A stretch of DNA of 32,081 nucleotides from the NCBI GenBank assembly GCA_049284695.1, contig JBAPYK010000007.1:1-32081 (forward strand), read 5' to 3'. The notes beneath the pieces were generated by a model, which was given only the letters and a program-made list of their open reading frames with translations, was not told where the DNA came from and did not search any database. How positions within the stretch are numbered: the first letter of the stretch is position 1; each line of letters opens with the position of its first letter. The stretch comes from Rhodoplanes sp049284695 (GTDB lineage Bacteria; Pseudomonadota; Alphaproteobacteria; Rhizobiales; Xanthobacteraceae). The position numbers and the translations under genes were made by a program. Shown in pieces: positions 15,037 through 22,616 of the stretch.

Positions 15037-16503
15037 TCAGGCGCGGAGCGCAAGCTGCTTCAGGCCATACCTGTCTGCGTAGTAATCGCCGATTGCGCTC
15101 TCGATGTAGTCGTAGGCGTAGGCGTCGCTCGTCGCGATGCCGGCGGCGACGAGCTTTTCCTGCGGGCATTCGCCGATCTTTGCACAGAGGACGACTTCGA
15201 CGCCGGCGAGCGCCTGGATGATCCCGTCGAGCGCGGTATCGCCGCCGCCGCCGCAATAGCCGGCGTCAACCTTGCGGTGACCGATGAAGCGCACGCCCGC
15301 GGCGGAGGCTTCGTAGACTTGGAACTCCTTGGCGTGGCCGAAGTGCTGGTTGACCCGCCCTCCCCCTTGGGTCGCGACCGCAACGAGAATGCGCGCCGAG
15401 CTTTCCGCGTCGCGCAGCGCCGCCGCGGCCGCGTGTTTGGCCTGCCGATGATCGTCGCGCTCGCGCGCGATGACCGCGCGGTAAGCCTCGCGCTTGGTCG
15501 GATCGTAGATGATGTCCTCGGGGATGCTGGAGATCGGAAAATCCTGGCCGCGATCCTGGCACAGCAGGCCGACGGCGTCGGCCCGGCATTGGCGGCAATG
15601 CCGCATCAGATTGGCGCCGCCTTCGCACGCGTCCTGCACCGCCTGCAGTTCCGCCGGCGTCGGTCCGCGCTGGCCGGTCAAGCCGAAATGGGTGCCGTGC
15701 GCGGGATCGGAGATCAACGGCATGATGTTGTGGAGGAAAGCGCCGCGCTTCTTCACCTCGGCGTTGACGGTCGACAGATGCGCGTCGTTGATCCCAGGGA
15801 TCAGCACCGAGTTGACCTTCACCAGAATGTTCCGGGCGGTGAGCATCTCGAGGCCGAGCATCTGGCGCTCGTGCAGGATCGTCGAGGCTTCGACGCCGGT
15901 GTAGCGCTTGTGATTGTAGAAGATCCACGGATAGATTTTCGCCCCGATCTCCGGATCGACCATGTTGATGGTGATGGTCACGTGGTCGATATTCATGTCG
16001 GCGATTTCATCGACATGATCGGGCAACGCTAGTCCGTTGGTGGAAAGACACAGCTTGAGATCGGGAACAGCTTTGGCGATGCGCGCAAACGTCTCCTTGG
16101 TCTTGCGCCAGTCGTAGCACGCGTCGCCGGGCCCCGCGATGCCGAGCACCGAGAGCTGCGGCACCTCGTTCGCCACCGCGATGATCTTGCGATACGCCTC
16201 CTCGGGCGTGAGCTTTTCCGACACCACGCCGGGCCGGCTCTCGTTCGAGCAGTCGTATTTGCGATTGCAGTAGTTGCACTGGATGTTGCACGCGGGCGCG
16301 ACCGCGACATGCATGCGCGCGAAATAGTGGTGCGCCTCTTCGGAATAGCACGGATGATCCTTGATGCGCTCCCACAGCGCGGGCGGAATGTCGCTCGGCG
16401 GCGGGGCTGGGCTTTTCCGAGTGCGTGGAGATTTCAGCGCATGCCGTATCTCTTTTGTTGTCGTCGGCTGGTCTAAAGCGTCGAGCGACACGAAAAATGC
16501 CAT
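15037..16503 (-). CDS. nifB: FeMo-co core synthase NifB (radical SAM + NifX-like domain)
   Basis: Radical SAM enzyme that fuses two [4Fe-4S] clusters, with carbide insertion from SAM, into the 8Fe NifB-co precursor. The product is 488 residues. The radical SAM motif CNIQCNYC (Cys72, 76, 79) is near the N-terminus. Extra cysteines around MRHCRQCRADAVG are typical. The C-terminal third is a NifX-like domain (RVNQHFGHAKEF). An upstream in-frame ATG at 16545 would precede the predicted transcription start near 16534, so the ATG at 16503 is chosen, although its ribosome binding site is weak. It is the first gene of nifB-fdxN-nifZ-nifT. Confidence 0.96.
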   Translation of the reverse strand: MAFFVSLDALDQPTTTKEIRHALKSPRTRKSPAPPPSDIPPALWERIKDHPCYSEEAHHYFARMHVAVAPACNIQCNYCNRKYDCSNESRPGVVSEKLTPEEAYRKIIAVANEVPQLSVLGIAGPGDACYDWRKTKETFARIAKAVPDLKLCLSTNGLALPDHVDEIADMNIDHVTITINMVDPEIGAKIYPWIFYNHKRYTGVEASTILHERQMLGLEMLTARNILVKVNSVLIPGINDAHLSTVNAEVKKRGAFLHNIMPLISDPAHGTHFGLTGQRGPTPAELQAVQDACEGGANLMRHCRQCRADAVGLLCQDRGQDFPISSIPEDIIYDPTKREAYRAVIARERDDHRQAKHAAAAALRDAESSARILVAVATQGGGRVNQHFGHAKEFQVYEASAAGVRFIGHRKVDAGYCGGGGDTALDGIIQALAGVEVVLCAKIGECPQEKLVAAGIATSDAYAYDYIESAIGDYYADRYGLKQLALRA

Positions 16504-16545
16504 GGTCCAGTTCCCGGGCGTCGGAGCGGCGCTGGACCGCTTCAT

Positions 16546-16560
16546 TCAAGCCCCGTGCCA
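16546..16560 (-). promoter_or_regulatory. Sigma54-type promoter of nifB (imperfect -12)
   Basis: The minus strand reads TGGCACG-GGGC-TTGA. The -24 half is perfect and the spacing is right, but the -12 element is TTGA instead of TTGC. The two NifA sites upstream support it. The predicted start near 16534 gives a leader of about 31 nt to the ATG at 16503. Confidence 0.65.
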
Positions 16561-16613
16561 GAGGCGAAAAGTCAAGGTTCTCAAGGATTTTCAGCGCGGA
16601 CGCATCGGCCGCC

Positions 16614-16629
16614 CTGTCGTGGCTTCGAC
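16614..16629 (-). promoter_or_regulatory. NifA activator site 1 (nifB)
   Basis: TGT-CGTGGCTTCG-ACA is an exact TGT-N10-ACA, about 60 bp upstream of the -24 box and 20 bp (two helical turns) from the second site. Confidence 0.8.
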
Positions 16630-16633
16630 AGAA

Positions 16634-16649
16634 CTGTCGCAACTGCGAC
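16634..16649 (-). promoter_or_regulatory. NifA activator site 2 (nifB)
   Basis: TGT-CGCAACTGCG-ACA is an exact TGT-N10-ACA, in phase with site 1 on the same DNA face. Confidence 0.8.
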
Positions 16650-16778
16650 ACTCCGCACTCCGCAACGAGACGTGAGCTGGGCGCGGGACAAGGCAATGGC
16701 TCGGTGCAAGAGGCGCCCGGCAGGCGCCGCGCCGAACAGGGCGTTGCTTTCGGCGTTATCCGCGGATCGCAGGCGAGG

Positions 16779-18503
16779 TCAGAACCGCTTGATGACTATG
16801 CCGTGCTTCTTCAGCGCATAGCCGATTTGGCGCGGCGTAAGTCCGAGGAGTCGCGCCGCCTTGGCTTGCACCCAGCCGGTGCGCTCCATGGCTTCGATCA
16901 AACGGCTGCGCTCCGGGCCGCGATCGCCGGATGCGACGACGAGGCCATCGACCGCCTCCGCAGGGCCGGCAGCGCCTGCATCACTCTCGCGCGGCGCAAC
17001 CGGGAGCGGGTCGCTCAGGCGCGGCTGCGGGTCGAACTGCGGACGCGCGGTGCGCGACGGCTCATTGCTTTTCCACAGGACGGCGGAGAGGCATTGGTCG
17101 TTGCGGCAGGCGAGATCGGTCGCGACGATCAACGGCCCTTCGGCGAGCGTCGCCGTGCGCCGCACGCAGTTCTCCAGTTCGCGCACATTGCCGGGGAAGC
17201 AACAGCCGGAGAGCGCTTCGAGCGCGCCCGGCCCGAACGTCACCTCGCGCCCGTTCTCGCTGTTGAACCGATTGAGAAACTCCTGGGCGAGCAGCGGTAT
17301 GTCGCTCTTGCGCTCGCGCAACGGCGGCAGCATCAGCGACACCACGTTGATGCGATAGTAAAGGTCGGCGCGGAATTCCTTCTTCACCACGGCCTCTTCT
17401 AAATTCTTGTTGGTCGCGGTGACGAGTCGCACATTCACCTTGATGGTGCGGCTGCCGCCGACCCGCTCGAACTCGCTTTCCTGGAGCACACGCAACAGCT
17501 TGGCCTGGAACGCCGGCGACATTTCCCCGATCTCGTCGAGAAAAAGCGTCCCGCCATCAGCGAGTTCGAAGCGCCCCTTGCGCGCGGCGACCGCGCCGGT
17601 GAATGCGCCCTTCTCATGACCGAACAGCTCCGACTCGAGTACGGATTCCGGCAGCGCGGCGCAATTGACCTTGACGAAGGGGCCGTTGACGCAGGGCGAG
17701 AGGTCGTGGATCGCGCGGGCGAACAGCTCTTTGCCGGTGCCCGATTCGCCGCGCAACAGCACCGGCGAACGCGACTTCGCGACGATCGCGAGCTTCTCGA
17801 GCAGCGAGCGCATCGGCTTGCTGTCGCCGAGGATGCCGGCGACGGGCAGTTTTCCGAGCTCTGGCTTGAACTCGGCCAACTGCTTCTGCAGGCGCTGGCT
17901 CTCGGCGATCAGCCGGTCGCGGTCGCGCGCCAGCACCCGATGCAACTCGACCGTCTGACCGATGAGATTGGCGATCATCACCAGGAACCGGACATCGAAG
18001 TCCAAGCGAACCGCGGAGCGCGCGTCGAAGACGCGGTCAATCGTGAGCGTGCCCACGACCTTGAAGCCGATTCGAATCGGCACGCCGATGAACGACACGG
18101 TCGTGCCGTCGTCGGCGCCCAGCGCGGTCATGTCCGCCGGTTCGAACAGCGGATGCGCCGCCACATTAGGCACGACGAAGGGCATCGCGGTGGCGACGAC
18201 TTGCCCGATCGCCTTCTTCGGCATGCGCTCACGATAGCGTTCGGAGGATTCCTCGCTCCAACCAGCGCCGACCACGATATTGGGAACGCCGTCGTCGTCG
18301 AGCAGTACGATCACGCCGTGACGCATCTGCATGAACGAGGCCAATAGATTGACCACGTTCGACAACATCGTCTCGAGACGACTGGCCGAAGTCAGTATCT
18401 TCGAAATTTCATAAACGCCAGTCAGCGCGATTTCATTCACGGCGCCCGACTTCGCCGCCGGCGCAAGCGACCGGCGCACCCGTGCAGGATCGGCATGAAG
18501 CAT
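16779..18503 (-). CDS. nifA: Nif-specific transcriptional activator NifA
   Basis: Sigma54-dependent enhancer-binding protein that turns on the nif promoters. The product is 574 residues. It has an N-terminal GAF domain (about 30-185), an AAA+ domain with Walker A GESGTGKE (252-259), the sigma54 contact loop GAFTGA (299-304) and Walker B (GGTLFLDEI, 317-325), a linker, and a C-terminal Fis-type helix-turn-helix (AKAARLLGLTPRQIGYALKKHG, about 547-568). Cys434-X11-Cys446-X19-Cys466-X4-Cys471 is the rhizobial oxygen-sensing motif, so activity is expected to be directly oxygen-sensitive and not NifL-controlled. A GGAG precedes the ATG. Its stop lies about 130 bp from the nifB activator sites. Confidence 0.97.
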   Translation of the reverse strand: MLHADPARVRRSLAPAAKSGAVNEIALTGVYEISKILTSASRLETMLSNVVNLLASFMQMRHGVIVLLDDDGVPNIVVGAGWSEESSERYRERMPKKAIGQVVATAMPFVVPNVAAHPLFEPADMTALGADDGTTVSFIGVPIRIGFKVVGTLTIDRVFDARSAVRLDFDVRFLVMIANLIGQTVELHRVLARDRDRLIAESQRLQKQLAEFKPELGKLPVAGILGDSKPMRSLLEKLAIVAKSRSPVLLRGESGTGKELFARAIHDLSPCVNGPFVKVNCAALPESVLESELFGHEKGAFTGAVAARKGRFELADGGTLFLDEIGEMSPAFQAKLLRVLQESEFERVGGSRTIKVNVRLVTATNKNLEEAVVKKEFRADLYYRINVVSLMLPPLRERKSDIPLLAQEFLNRFNSENGREVTFGPGALEALSGCCFPGNVRELENCVRRTATLAEGPLIVATDLACRNDQCLSAVLWKSNEPSRTARPQFDPQPRLSDPLPVAPRESDAGAAGPAEAVDGLVVASGDRGPERSRLIEAMERTGWVQAKAARLLGLTPRQIGYALKKHGIVIKRF

Positions 18504-18560
18504 CGGACACGCTCCATTGTCCTTGCTGCTCCGTCCCTATGCCCAAACGTATTGAGCGAA

Positions 18561-18589
18561 ATTATGTGCGAAAATCTACAATCTGTCGC
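18561..18589 (-). promoter_or_regulatory. Possible sigma70 promoter of nifA
   Basis: On the minus strand, GCGACA (18589-18584), 17 bp, then CATAAT (18566-18561): four and five matches to the -35 and -10 hexamers, 58 bp before the nifA ATG. No sigma54 or NifA site and no convincing FixK/FNR box was seen here. Confidence 0.35.
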
Positions 18590-18760
18590 GCCTATTTTCA
18601 TGGCCTTGCTTGCCTAAAAAGCAGACCTCGCGCCTAATCATCGACGATTGCCCGCCTGCGATAACCGCCAATGAACCGCGCCAAAAGGACTATTCAAACT
18701 CCGGGAAAAATTCTCCAAACGATCATAAAAGCGCCGGAGCCTTTCAGGAACTGTTGGGGA

Positions 18761-19726
18761 TTAGCTGGACGGCAGGCGGAGAACCCGCTCGGCATTGTGG
18801 CGCGCAACGGCCGCACGAACCTCGTCGGCGAGCGGCACCGTGTCCAAGAACTTGCCCGCCGCGTCGCTCGACTCGAACGGATAATCGCCTGAGAACATCA
18901 CGCGGTCGGCGCCGAGCGCGTCGATGGTGCAATGGAGTGGCTCTGCGGAAAACATGCCGGAGGTCGTCACCACGATGTTCTCGCGGATATAGTCGGATGG
19001 GTTTTTTCCGAGCTTCACGCCATAGAGCTTGGCGCGGCTGTCAAAACGCCACAACAGAAACGGCAGGGTCTCGCCGCGATGGCCAAGCGCTCGGCGGGCC
19101 TTGGGAAAGCGATCAAAGACGCCGCCGAAAATAAGTCGCAAGGCATGTGAACCGGTTTCGACGCCCCATCCCCAAGTCGCGCGTGACAAACTTTCGTAGC
19201 CTGCGAGCACCGGGAGAGGAGCCACCGGGTCAGTGGGATGCAAATAGATGAGCGTATCGAGCGCCACAGCCCGTTCCCAAAAGGGATTGAGCTTCGGATC
19301 GTCGAGATACTGGCCGTTAGTGTGGCCATTGATCATCGCCCCGCAGAACTTCAGGTCTTTCACGCACCGCTCCAATTCGTCCGCCGCCGCAGCGACGTCC
19401 TGCATGGGGAGATGGGCGAAACCCGAATAGCGATCGGGCCGCTTCTGGATTTCGCTGGCGAGAAAGTCGTTGGCTTCGCGCGCCTTGCGGACTGCGGTCG
19501 GAGCGTCGCGTTCGATTTGCACGCCGGGACCGGAAATGGAGAGAACCGCGCGCGTTATACCCGCGCTGTCCATGGCGGCGAGGCGCTGCTCGCCAAAGTC
19601 GGTCAGCCGGCCGTGCAGCTTGCTCTGAACCGTGGGATCGACGTCAGTGACGCTCGTCTTCCAGTAGTCGTCGAAGCCGGGCGCTAGAAAATGCTCTTCC
19701 AGCGCAATCTTCTTGCAAGCGGCCAC
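18761..19726 (-). CDS. Amidohydrolase family 2, gamma-resorcylate-decarboxylase-like
   Basis: Metal-dependent TIM-barrel enzyme of the ACMSD / amidohydrolase-2 group, 321 residues. It starts KKIALEEHF like gamma-resorcylate decarboxylases, placing metal ligands at Glu10 and His12. Others are His163 (YLHPTDP), His216 (LGHRGE) and Asp281 (FSGDYPFE). This suggests a non-oxidative decarboxylase or a related hydrolase of an aromatic acid; the substrate is unknown. No ATG fits: the start is a GTG at 19726 with GGGAG 10 nt upstream. It lies upstream of nifA on the same strand, 257 bp away, and has no obvious nif role. Confidence 0.85.
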   Translation of the reverse strand: MAACKKIALEEHFLAPGFDDYWKTSVTDVDPTVQSKLHGRLTDFGEQRLAAMDSAGITRAVLSISGPGVQIERDAPTAVRKAREANDFLASEIQKRPDRYSGFAHLPMQDVAAAADELERCVKDLKFCGAMINGHTNGQYLDDPKLNPFWERAVALDTLIYLHPTDPVAPLPVLAGYESLSRATWGWGVETGSHALRLIFGGVFDRFPKARRALGHRGETLPFLLWRFDSRAKLYGVKLGKNPSDYIRENIVVTTSGMFSAEPLHCTIDALGADRVMFSGDYPFESSDAAGKFLDTVPLADEVRAAVARHNAERVLRLPSS

Positions 19727-19786
19727 GACGCTTTCTCCCTACAGCGAGTGTCGGCGCTGCCGCCAGCCTGCCTCGTTGTAGCGTCC

Positions 19787-20209
19787 TTATACCGCTTGCT
19801 GGGCTGCGTGCCCCAAATGGCTTTGCTCTTCCTCGCACTCGTGCAGCGTGCTCAGAAGGCTGAGCGTCGTGGCGTTCGGACAGTAATTGCGCCAGTCGCC
19901 CCAACCGGGATCGGCGAATTCGTCATCCAGATCGCGCATGCACTTGCCCCGCGCTTCGCAGTGTGCGCACAGCCCCGTCTTGATGCCCGCCATGCGCGAA
20001 GGCGCGCGGACCAGGTCGTCAGGATCGAGGCGCAAAGCGCGCATCCGGCGCTTGAGCAAGTCCGAGCTGTCGGCCACTTCGGAGTCTGGGGTGAGTCCAC
20101 CGCGGTTCGGTGCGCCAGCCGCGCCCGTCGTGAAAGCTATCGTAGGGCGAGCTATCCAGGTCTTCAGAAGCCCGAGCAAACCGCCAAATGGTTCCCTGGG
20201 AGGGGTCAT
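19787..20209 (-). CDS. DUF6455 family protein with four cysteines
   Basis: Conserved hypothetical protein of 140 residues. The N-terminal half is low in recognisable motifs. The C-terminal half has the family pattern MRALRLDPDDLVRA, then CAHCEARGKC (C-X2-C-X5-C) and WRNYCPNATTL. The four cysteines could bind a metal or Fe-S cluster, which is inference. The ATG at 20209 is strongly supported by AAGGAGGG just upstream; the frame continues further but lacks such a site. The amidohydrolase gene follows 60 bp later, so the two may be cotranscribed. Confidence 0.75.
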   Translation of the reverse strand: MTPPREPFGGLLGLLKTWIARPTIAFTTGAAGAPNRGGLTPDSEVADSSDLLKRRMRALRLDPDDLVRAPSRMAGIKTGLCAHCEARGKCMRDLDDEFADPGWGDWRNYCPNATTLSLLSTLHECEEEQSHLGHAAQQAV

Positions 20210-20409
20210 CCGACCCTCCTTCTCGTCACGGCAAACCTCCCCTTGTTCAAGATACATTAAATTATCACAGTCGCGAATATTTTTAGCATGAGAGTTCAAA
20301 ATAAATTCTTGCCGTATAAAATTATTTTATCGCATAGCACGGCAGGCACGACCTGAGCGGAGCGTGGCCGCAGCCACGCTCCACCCGCGGCCACAACCGC
20401 GAAGCGTCA
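20210..20409. other. AT-rich intergenic region with palindrome
   Basis: This stretch of about 200 bp is distinctly AT-rich for this genome between 20250 and 20335. ATAAAAT-T-ATTTTAT at 20316-20330 is a perfect odd palindrome and could be an operator or promoter element for the DUF6455 gene. No boxes are assigned with confidence. Confidence 0.4.
20359..20382 (-). terminator. Hairpin after the MaoC gene
   Basis: GGAGCGTGGC (20359-20368) pairs perfectly with GCCACGCTCC (20373-20382) around a 4-nt loop, 28 bp beyond the MaoC stop. There is no T-run, so it is only a probable terminator or 3'-end protector. Confidence 0.45.
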
Positions 20410-20871
20410 TCAGGCCGCCTTTTCCGGGCGCGGCAAGCGCGACGGCACTTTCACCCAGGCTTCGCCCTCAAGCACGATCTCGTCGCCCACCTTGCAGGTG
20501 CAGGCGAGCCGCGCCCGGCACTTCTCCGCCATGAGCTCGGCGACCTCCACCTTCGCGTTGACCGTGTCGCCCAACCGCACCGGCGCGCGGAAAAACAGGG
20601 TCTGGGATATGTAGATTGCCCCCGGTCCGGGCAGCCGCATGCCGATCAGAGCCGAGATGAAGCTTGCGGTGTAAATCCCGTGGGCGATGCGTGTTTTCAG
20701 GAACGTCTTGGCGGCAAATTCCTCCGAGAGATGGATCGGGTTGCGATCCCCGCTCAACTCGGCGAACCCCCTGATGTCGGCATCGCTGATCGTATGCGAC
20801 ATCGACTCGCTCAACCCCAGTGTGAGGTCCTCGAAAAAGAGGCTTCGAATTTCCAATTTATCGTTTGCCAT
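20410..20871 (-). CDS. MaoC-like (R)-specific enoyl-CoA hydratase
   Basis: Single hot-dog-fold hydratase of 153 residues, PhaJ-like, which would hydrate enoyl-CoA to (R)-3-hydroxyacyl-CoA, possibly feeding polyhydroxyalkanoate synthesis. The hydratase-2 signature is intact: FAELSGDRNPIHL with the catalytic Asp and His at about 42 and 47, followed by AHGIYTASFISALIG. A C-terminal part with two cysteines (CRARLACTC) is slightly unusual. The ATG at 20871 has GGAGAGG before it; an upstream in-frame codon at 20892 is less likely. No PHA genes are nearby. Confidence 0.9.
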   Translation of the reverse strand: MANDKLEIRSLFFEDLTLGLSESMSHTISDADIRGFAELSGDRNPIHLSEEFAAKTFLKTRIAHGIYTASFISALIGMRLPGPGAIYISQTLFFRAPVRLGDTVNAKVEVAELMAEKCRARLACTCKVGDEIVLEGEAWVKVPSRLPRPEKAA

Positions 20872-21062
20872 TTGCCTCTCCGGCCAGCTCAAATTGTTGC
20901 AGTGCGAAGAGCACCACGGGCGGGGCGAATTGGCAAGAGTAAACCCGTGCTGTCAGGCGCTTTTTTGCGCTCGGCCGGTTCGGGCCGAGCGCCGGTCGCA
21001 CGGCAGGATTTAGAGGGGCTAGTGCGAAGCCCTTACTTCAATTGAAAAATTGCACGGCAAGC

Positions 21063-21704
21063 TTATCTGCGGCCGGCATCCCCGCCACCGCCTCCCGGGC
21101 CGCCCGGTCCACCGCCTCCGGGTCCGGGCCCGCCGCCGCCACCACCGGGTCCACCGCCGCCACCACCGGGTCCACCGCCGGGACCCGGGCCTCCGCTTGC
21201 TTGGAATCCGGCGCGCGGGCCTCCTCCTTGGCGGGCCACCCCTGGTCCGCCCGGCCCGGGCCCCGGACCGCTAAGGGCTGCCGGAGGAGGACCTCCCCGT
21301 CCGGGCCCCGGTCCACCGTAACCGGGCCCTGGGCCACCGTAGCCGGGACCAGGCCCTGGGCCGCCGCCCCCATAATATTTGGGTCCGCCATGGCGAAACC
21401 GCGGCCCGCCGTATGGCCCCCCCGGATAGGGCCCGGGAGCCGCCCAGCCTCGCCACCCCAGCGGGCCGCCCCAACCGAAACCCCGCCGCCAGCCGAAACC
21501 GCAACGGTACCAGCCGGGCCCGCGCCACCCATCATAGTACCAGCAGTAACGGTATCCGCCCCATATGAACTGAACGTTCTCGGCGAGGCTCACGGTCGCG
21601 CCCGTGGCGGCGAGCCCGCCCGTTGCACCGAGCGGTGCGGCCTGCGCACTGGCTCCGACCGCGATGAAGACAGTCGCCGTAAGTCCAACCAAAGTATAAC
21701 GCAT
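21063..21704 (-). CDS. Glycine-rich secreted protein
   Basis: Predicted exported protein of 213 residues. A clear signal peptide (MRYTLVGLTATVFIAVGASAQA, cleavage near AQA-AP) is followed by a Trp/Tyr/Arg/Gly part with GGYRYCWYYDGWRGPGW-type pattern and two cysteines. The second half is a low-complexity run of GPGPG and GGPG units. Rhizobial genomes carry many such short exported Gly/Trp proteins; the function is unknown, perhaps cell surface or envelope. GGAGGAAAA stands before the ATG at 21704. The repeat half is likely hypervariable in length. Confidence 0.8.
   Translation of the reverse strand: MRYTLVGLTATVFIAVGASAQAAPLGATGGLAATGATVSLAENVQFIWGGYRYCWYYDGWRGPGWYRCGFGWRRGFGWGGPLGWRGWAAPGPYPGGPYGGPRFRHGGPKYYGGGGPGPGPGYGGPGPGYGGPGPGRGGPPPAALSGPGPGPGGPGVARQGGGPRAGFQASGGPGPGGGPGGGGGGPGGGGGGPGPGGGGPGGPGGGGGDAGRR
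21133..21174. repeat. Tandem 21-bp repeat in the Gly-rich gene
   Basis: Two exact copies (21133-21153 and 21154-21174) of a unit that starts CCGCCGCCACC and ends GGGTCCA. On the coding strand they encode Gly/Pro-rich heptads. Looser related units continue to about 21360. Confidence 0.75.
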
Positions 21705-22081
21705 AGATTTTCCTCCGCGGATGTGTCGCATGCGTCACGCCGCTCCTGACGCCGTCCGTTCGGCTGCGGCAAAGCATCGCGGGACAATATCCGCCCGATG
21801 TTCGGCGCGCTCTAGTCCGCTCCGTGGCGGGATGCGGGTTATCCTACGGCAAAATCAGCGACTTCCGCCCTGCTACCGCCGCGCCGGATCACTTAGATCG
21901 CCCGTCGAACCGCCCAGGCTGCATAGAGAAGAAGGGTCAATGAACCCTTACCGACCTATGCGACATGCGAATGGCTGCATCGCAACATAAGGTCTTCTTC
22001 TTTGCGCTCGACCGCTTTATTTACAGAAGCGAAAAGATAGCGCGGTGCAAGCGCCGCGGCAGAGGAGAAAAGGAGACGGTC
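21705..22081. other. Divergent intergenic region
   Basis: About 375 bp lie between the divergent Gly-rich and DUF1127 genes. I see no gene with coding character and assign no promoter, although both must lie here. An in-frame extension of the DUF1127 frame to 21965 lacks a ribosome binding site. Confidence 0.5.
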
Positions 22082-22240
22082 ATGTATCTCGTCGCTGGCT
22101 TGGTTCGGATGCTGCGGGTCTGGCGCCGCTACAATGAAAGTCTTCGTGAGTTGAACCGGTTGGACGACCGAGAGTTGGCCGATATCGGGATCACGCGCTG
22201 CGACGTTCAGCGGATCGCGTGGGAAGCCGCGCGCGGCTGA
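22082..22240 (+). CDS. DUF1127 small protein
   Basis: 52-residue basic protein of the DUF1127 family, recognised by the helical core RRYNESLRELNRLDDRELADIGI followed by the usual arginine-containing end. Members in alphaproteobacteria have been linked to RNA turnover and to phosphate or stress responses; the role of this one is unknown. An AGGAGA site lies 7 nt before the ATG at 22082. Confidence 0.88.
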   Translation: MYLVAGLVRMLRVWRRYNESLRELNRLDDRELADIGITRCDVQRIAWEAARG

Positions 22241-22305
22241 CGAAAGCGCCGGCCAATATCCGCGAAGAATCACGAAGAAAAAGCACCTTAATAAGGAGAA
22301 GAATC

Positions 22306-22422
22306 ATGGTGGCGGTGAAGAATTTGGCTGGAAAATGCCTGGCGTGCACCGTGCTTTTCGGGTCATCCGCGCTGTTGGCGTGGACTCTGCCGCTTCTGGC
22401 CTGGGCCGCCTTCAAATTCTGA
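22306..22422 (+). CDS. 38-aa membrane peptide
   Basis: Very short open frame, MVAVKNLAGKCLACT followed by one hydrophobic segment (about residues 14-36) rich in Leu, Ala and Trp, ending FKF. It has an excellent ribosome binding site (AAGGAGAAG, 5-6 nt spacing), lies 65 bp behind the DUF1127 gene, and is followed by an intrinsic terminator about 90 bp later. These together argue that it is translated, probably as an inner-membrane microprotein with a positively charged N-terminus and a CLAC pair. I know of no named family. Confidence 0.55.
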   Translation: MVAVKNLAGKCLACTVLFGSSALLAWTLPLLAWAAFKF

Positions 22423-22513
22423 GGCGCGTAACCCCCAATAGTTCGCAATTTAGTTTAGTAATGCTACGCAAGCATTTGAGTTTGCAACTAGGTCGCGTCA
22501 AGTTACGGAGAAG

Positions 22514-22540
22514 CGCCCGCCTTCGGCGGGCGTTTTTGTT
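22514..22540 (+). terminator. Intrinsic terminator
   Basis: CGCCCGCC (22514-22521), loop TTC, GGCGGGCG (22525-22532), then TTTTTGTTT: a classical rho-independent terminator ending the DUF1127 / 38-aa transcript. Confidence 0.9.
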
Positions 22541-22616
22541 TCGGCGCGCCCCTCCCAAATAGGATAGACCTGCTCATCTCATTAGGTGCTGAGCTCTCCC
22601 GATCGGACGATCATCG

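Noticed and set aside
16712..16728. Hairpin GGCGCC/GGCGCC behind nifA as terminator
   Set aside because: Only 6 bp of stem and no T-run; it could be chance in GC-rich DNA.
20968..20993. Hairpin GCGCTCGGCC/GGCCGAGCGC with a T-run, as terminator
   Set aside because: The T-run precedes the stem on the plus strand and gives A's after it on the minus strand, so it fits a terminator in neither direction.
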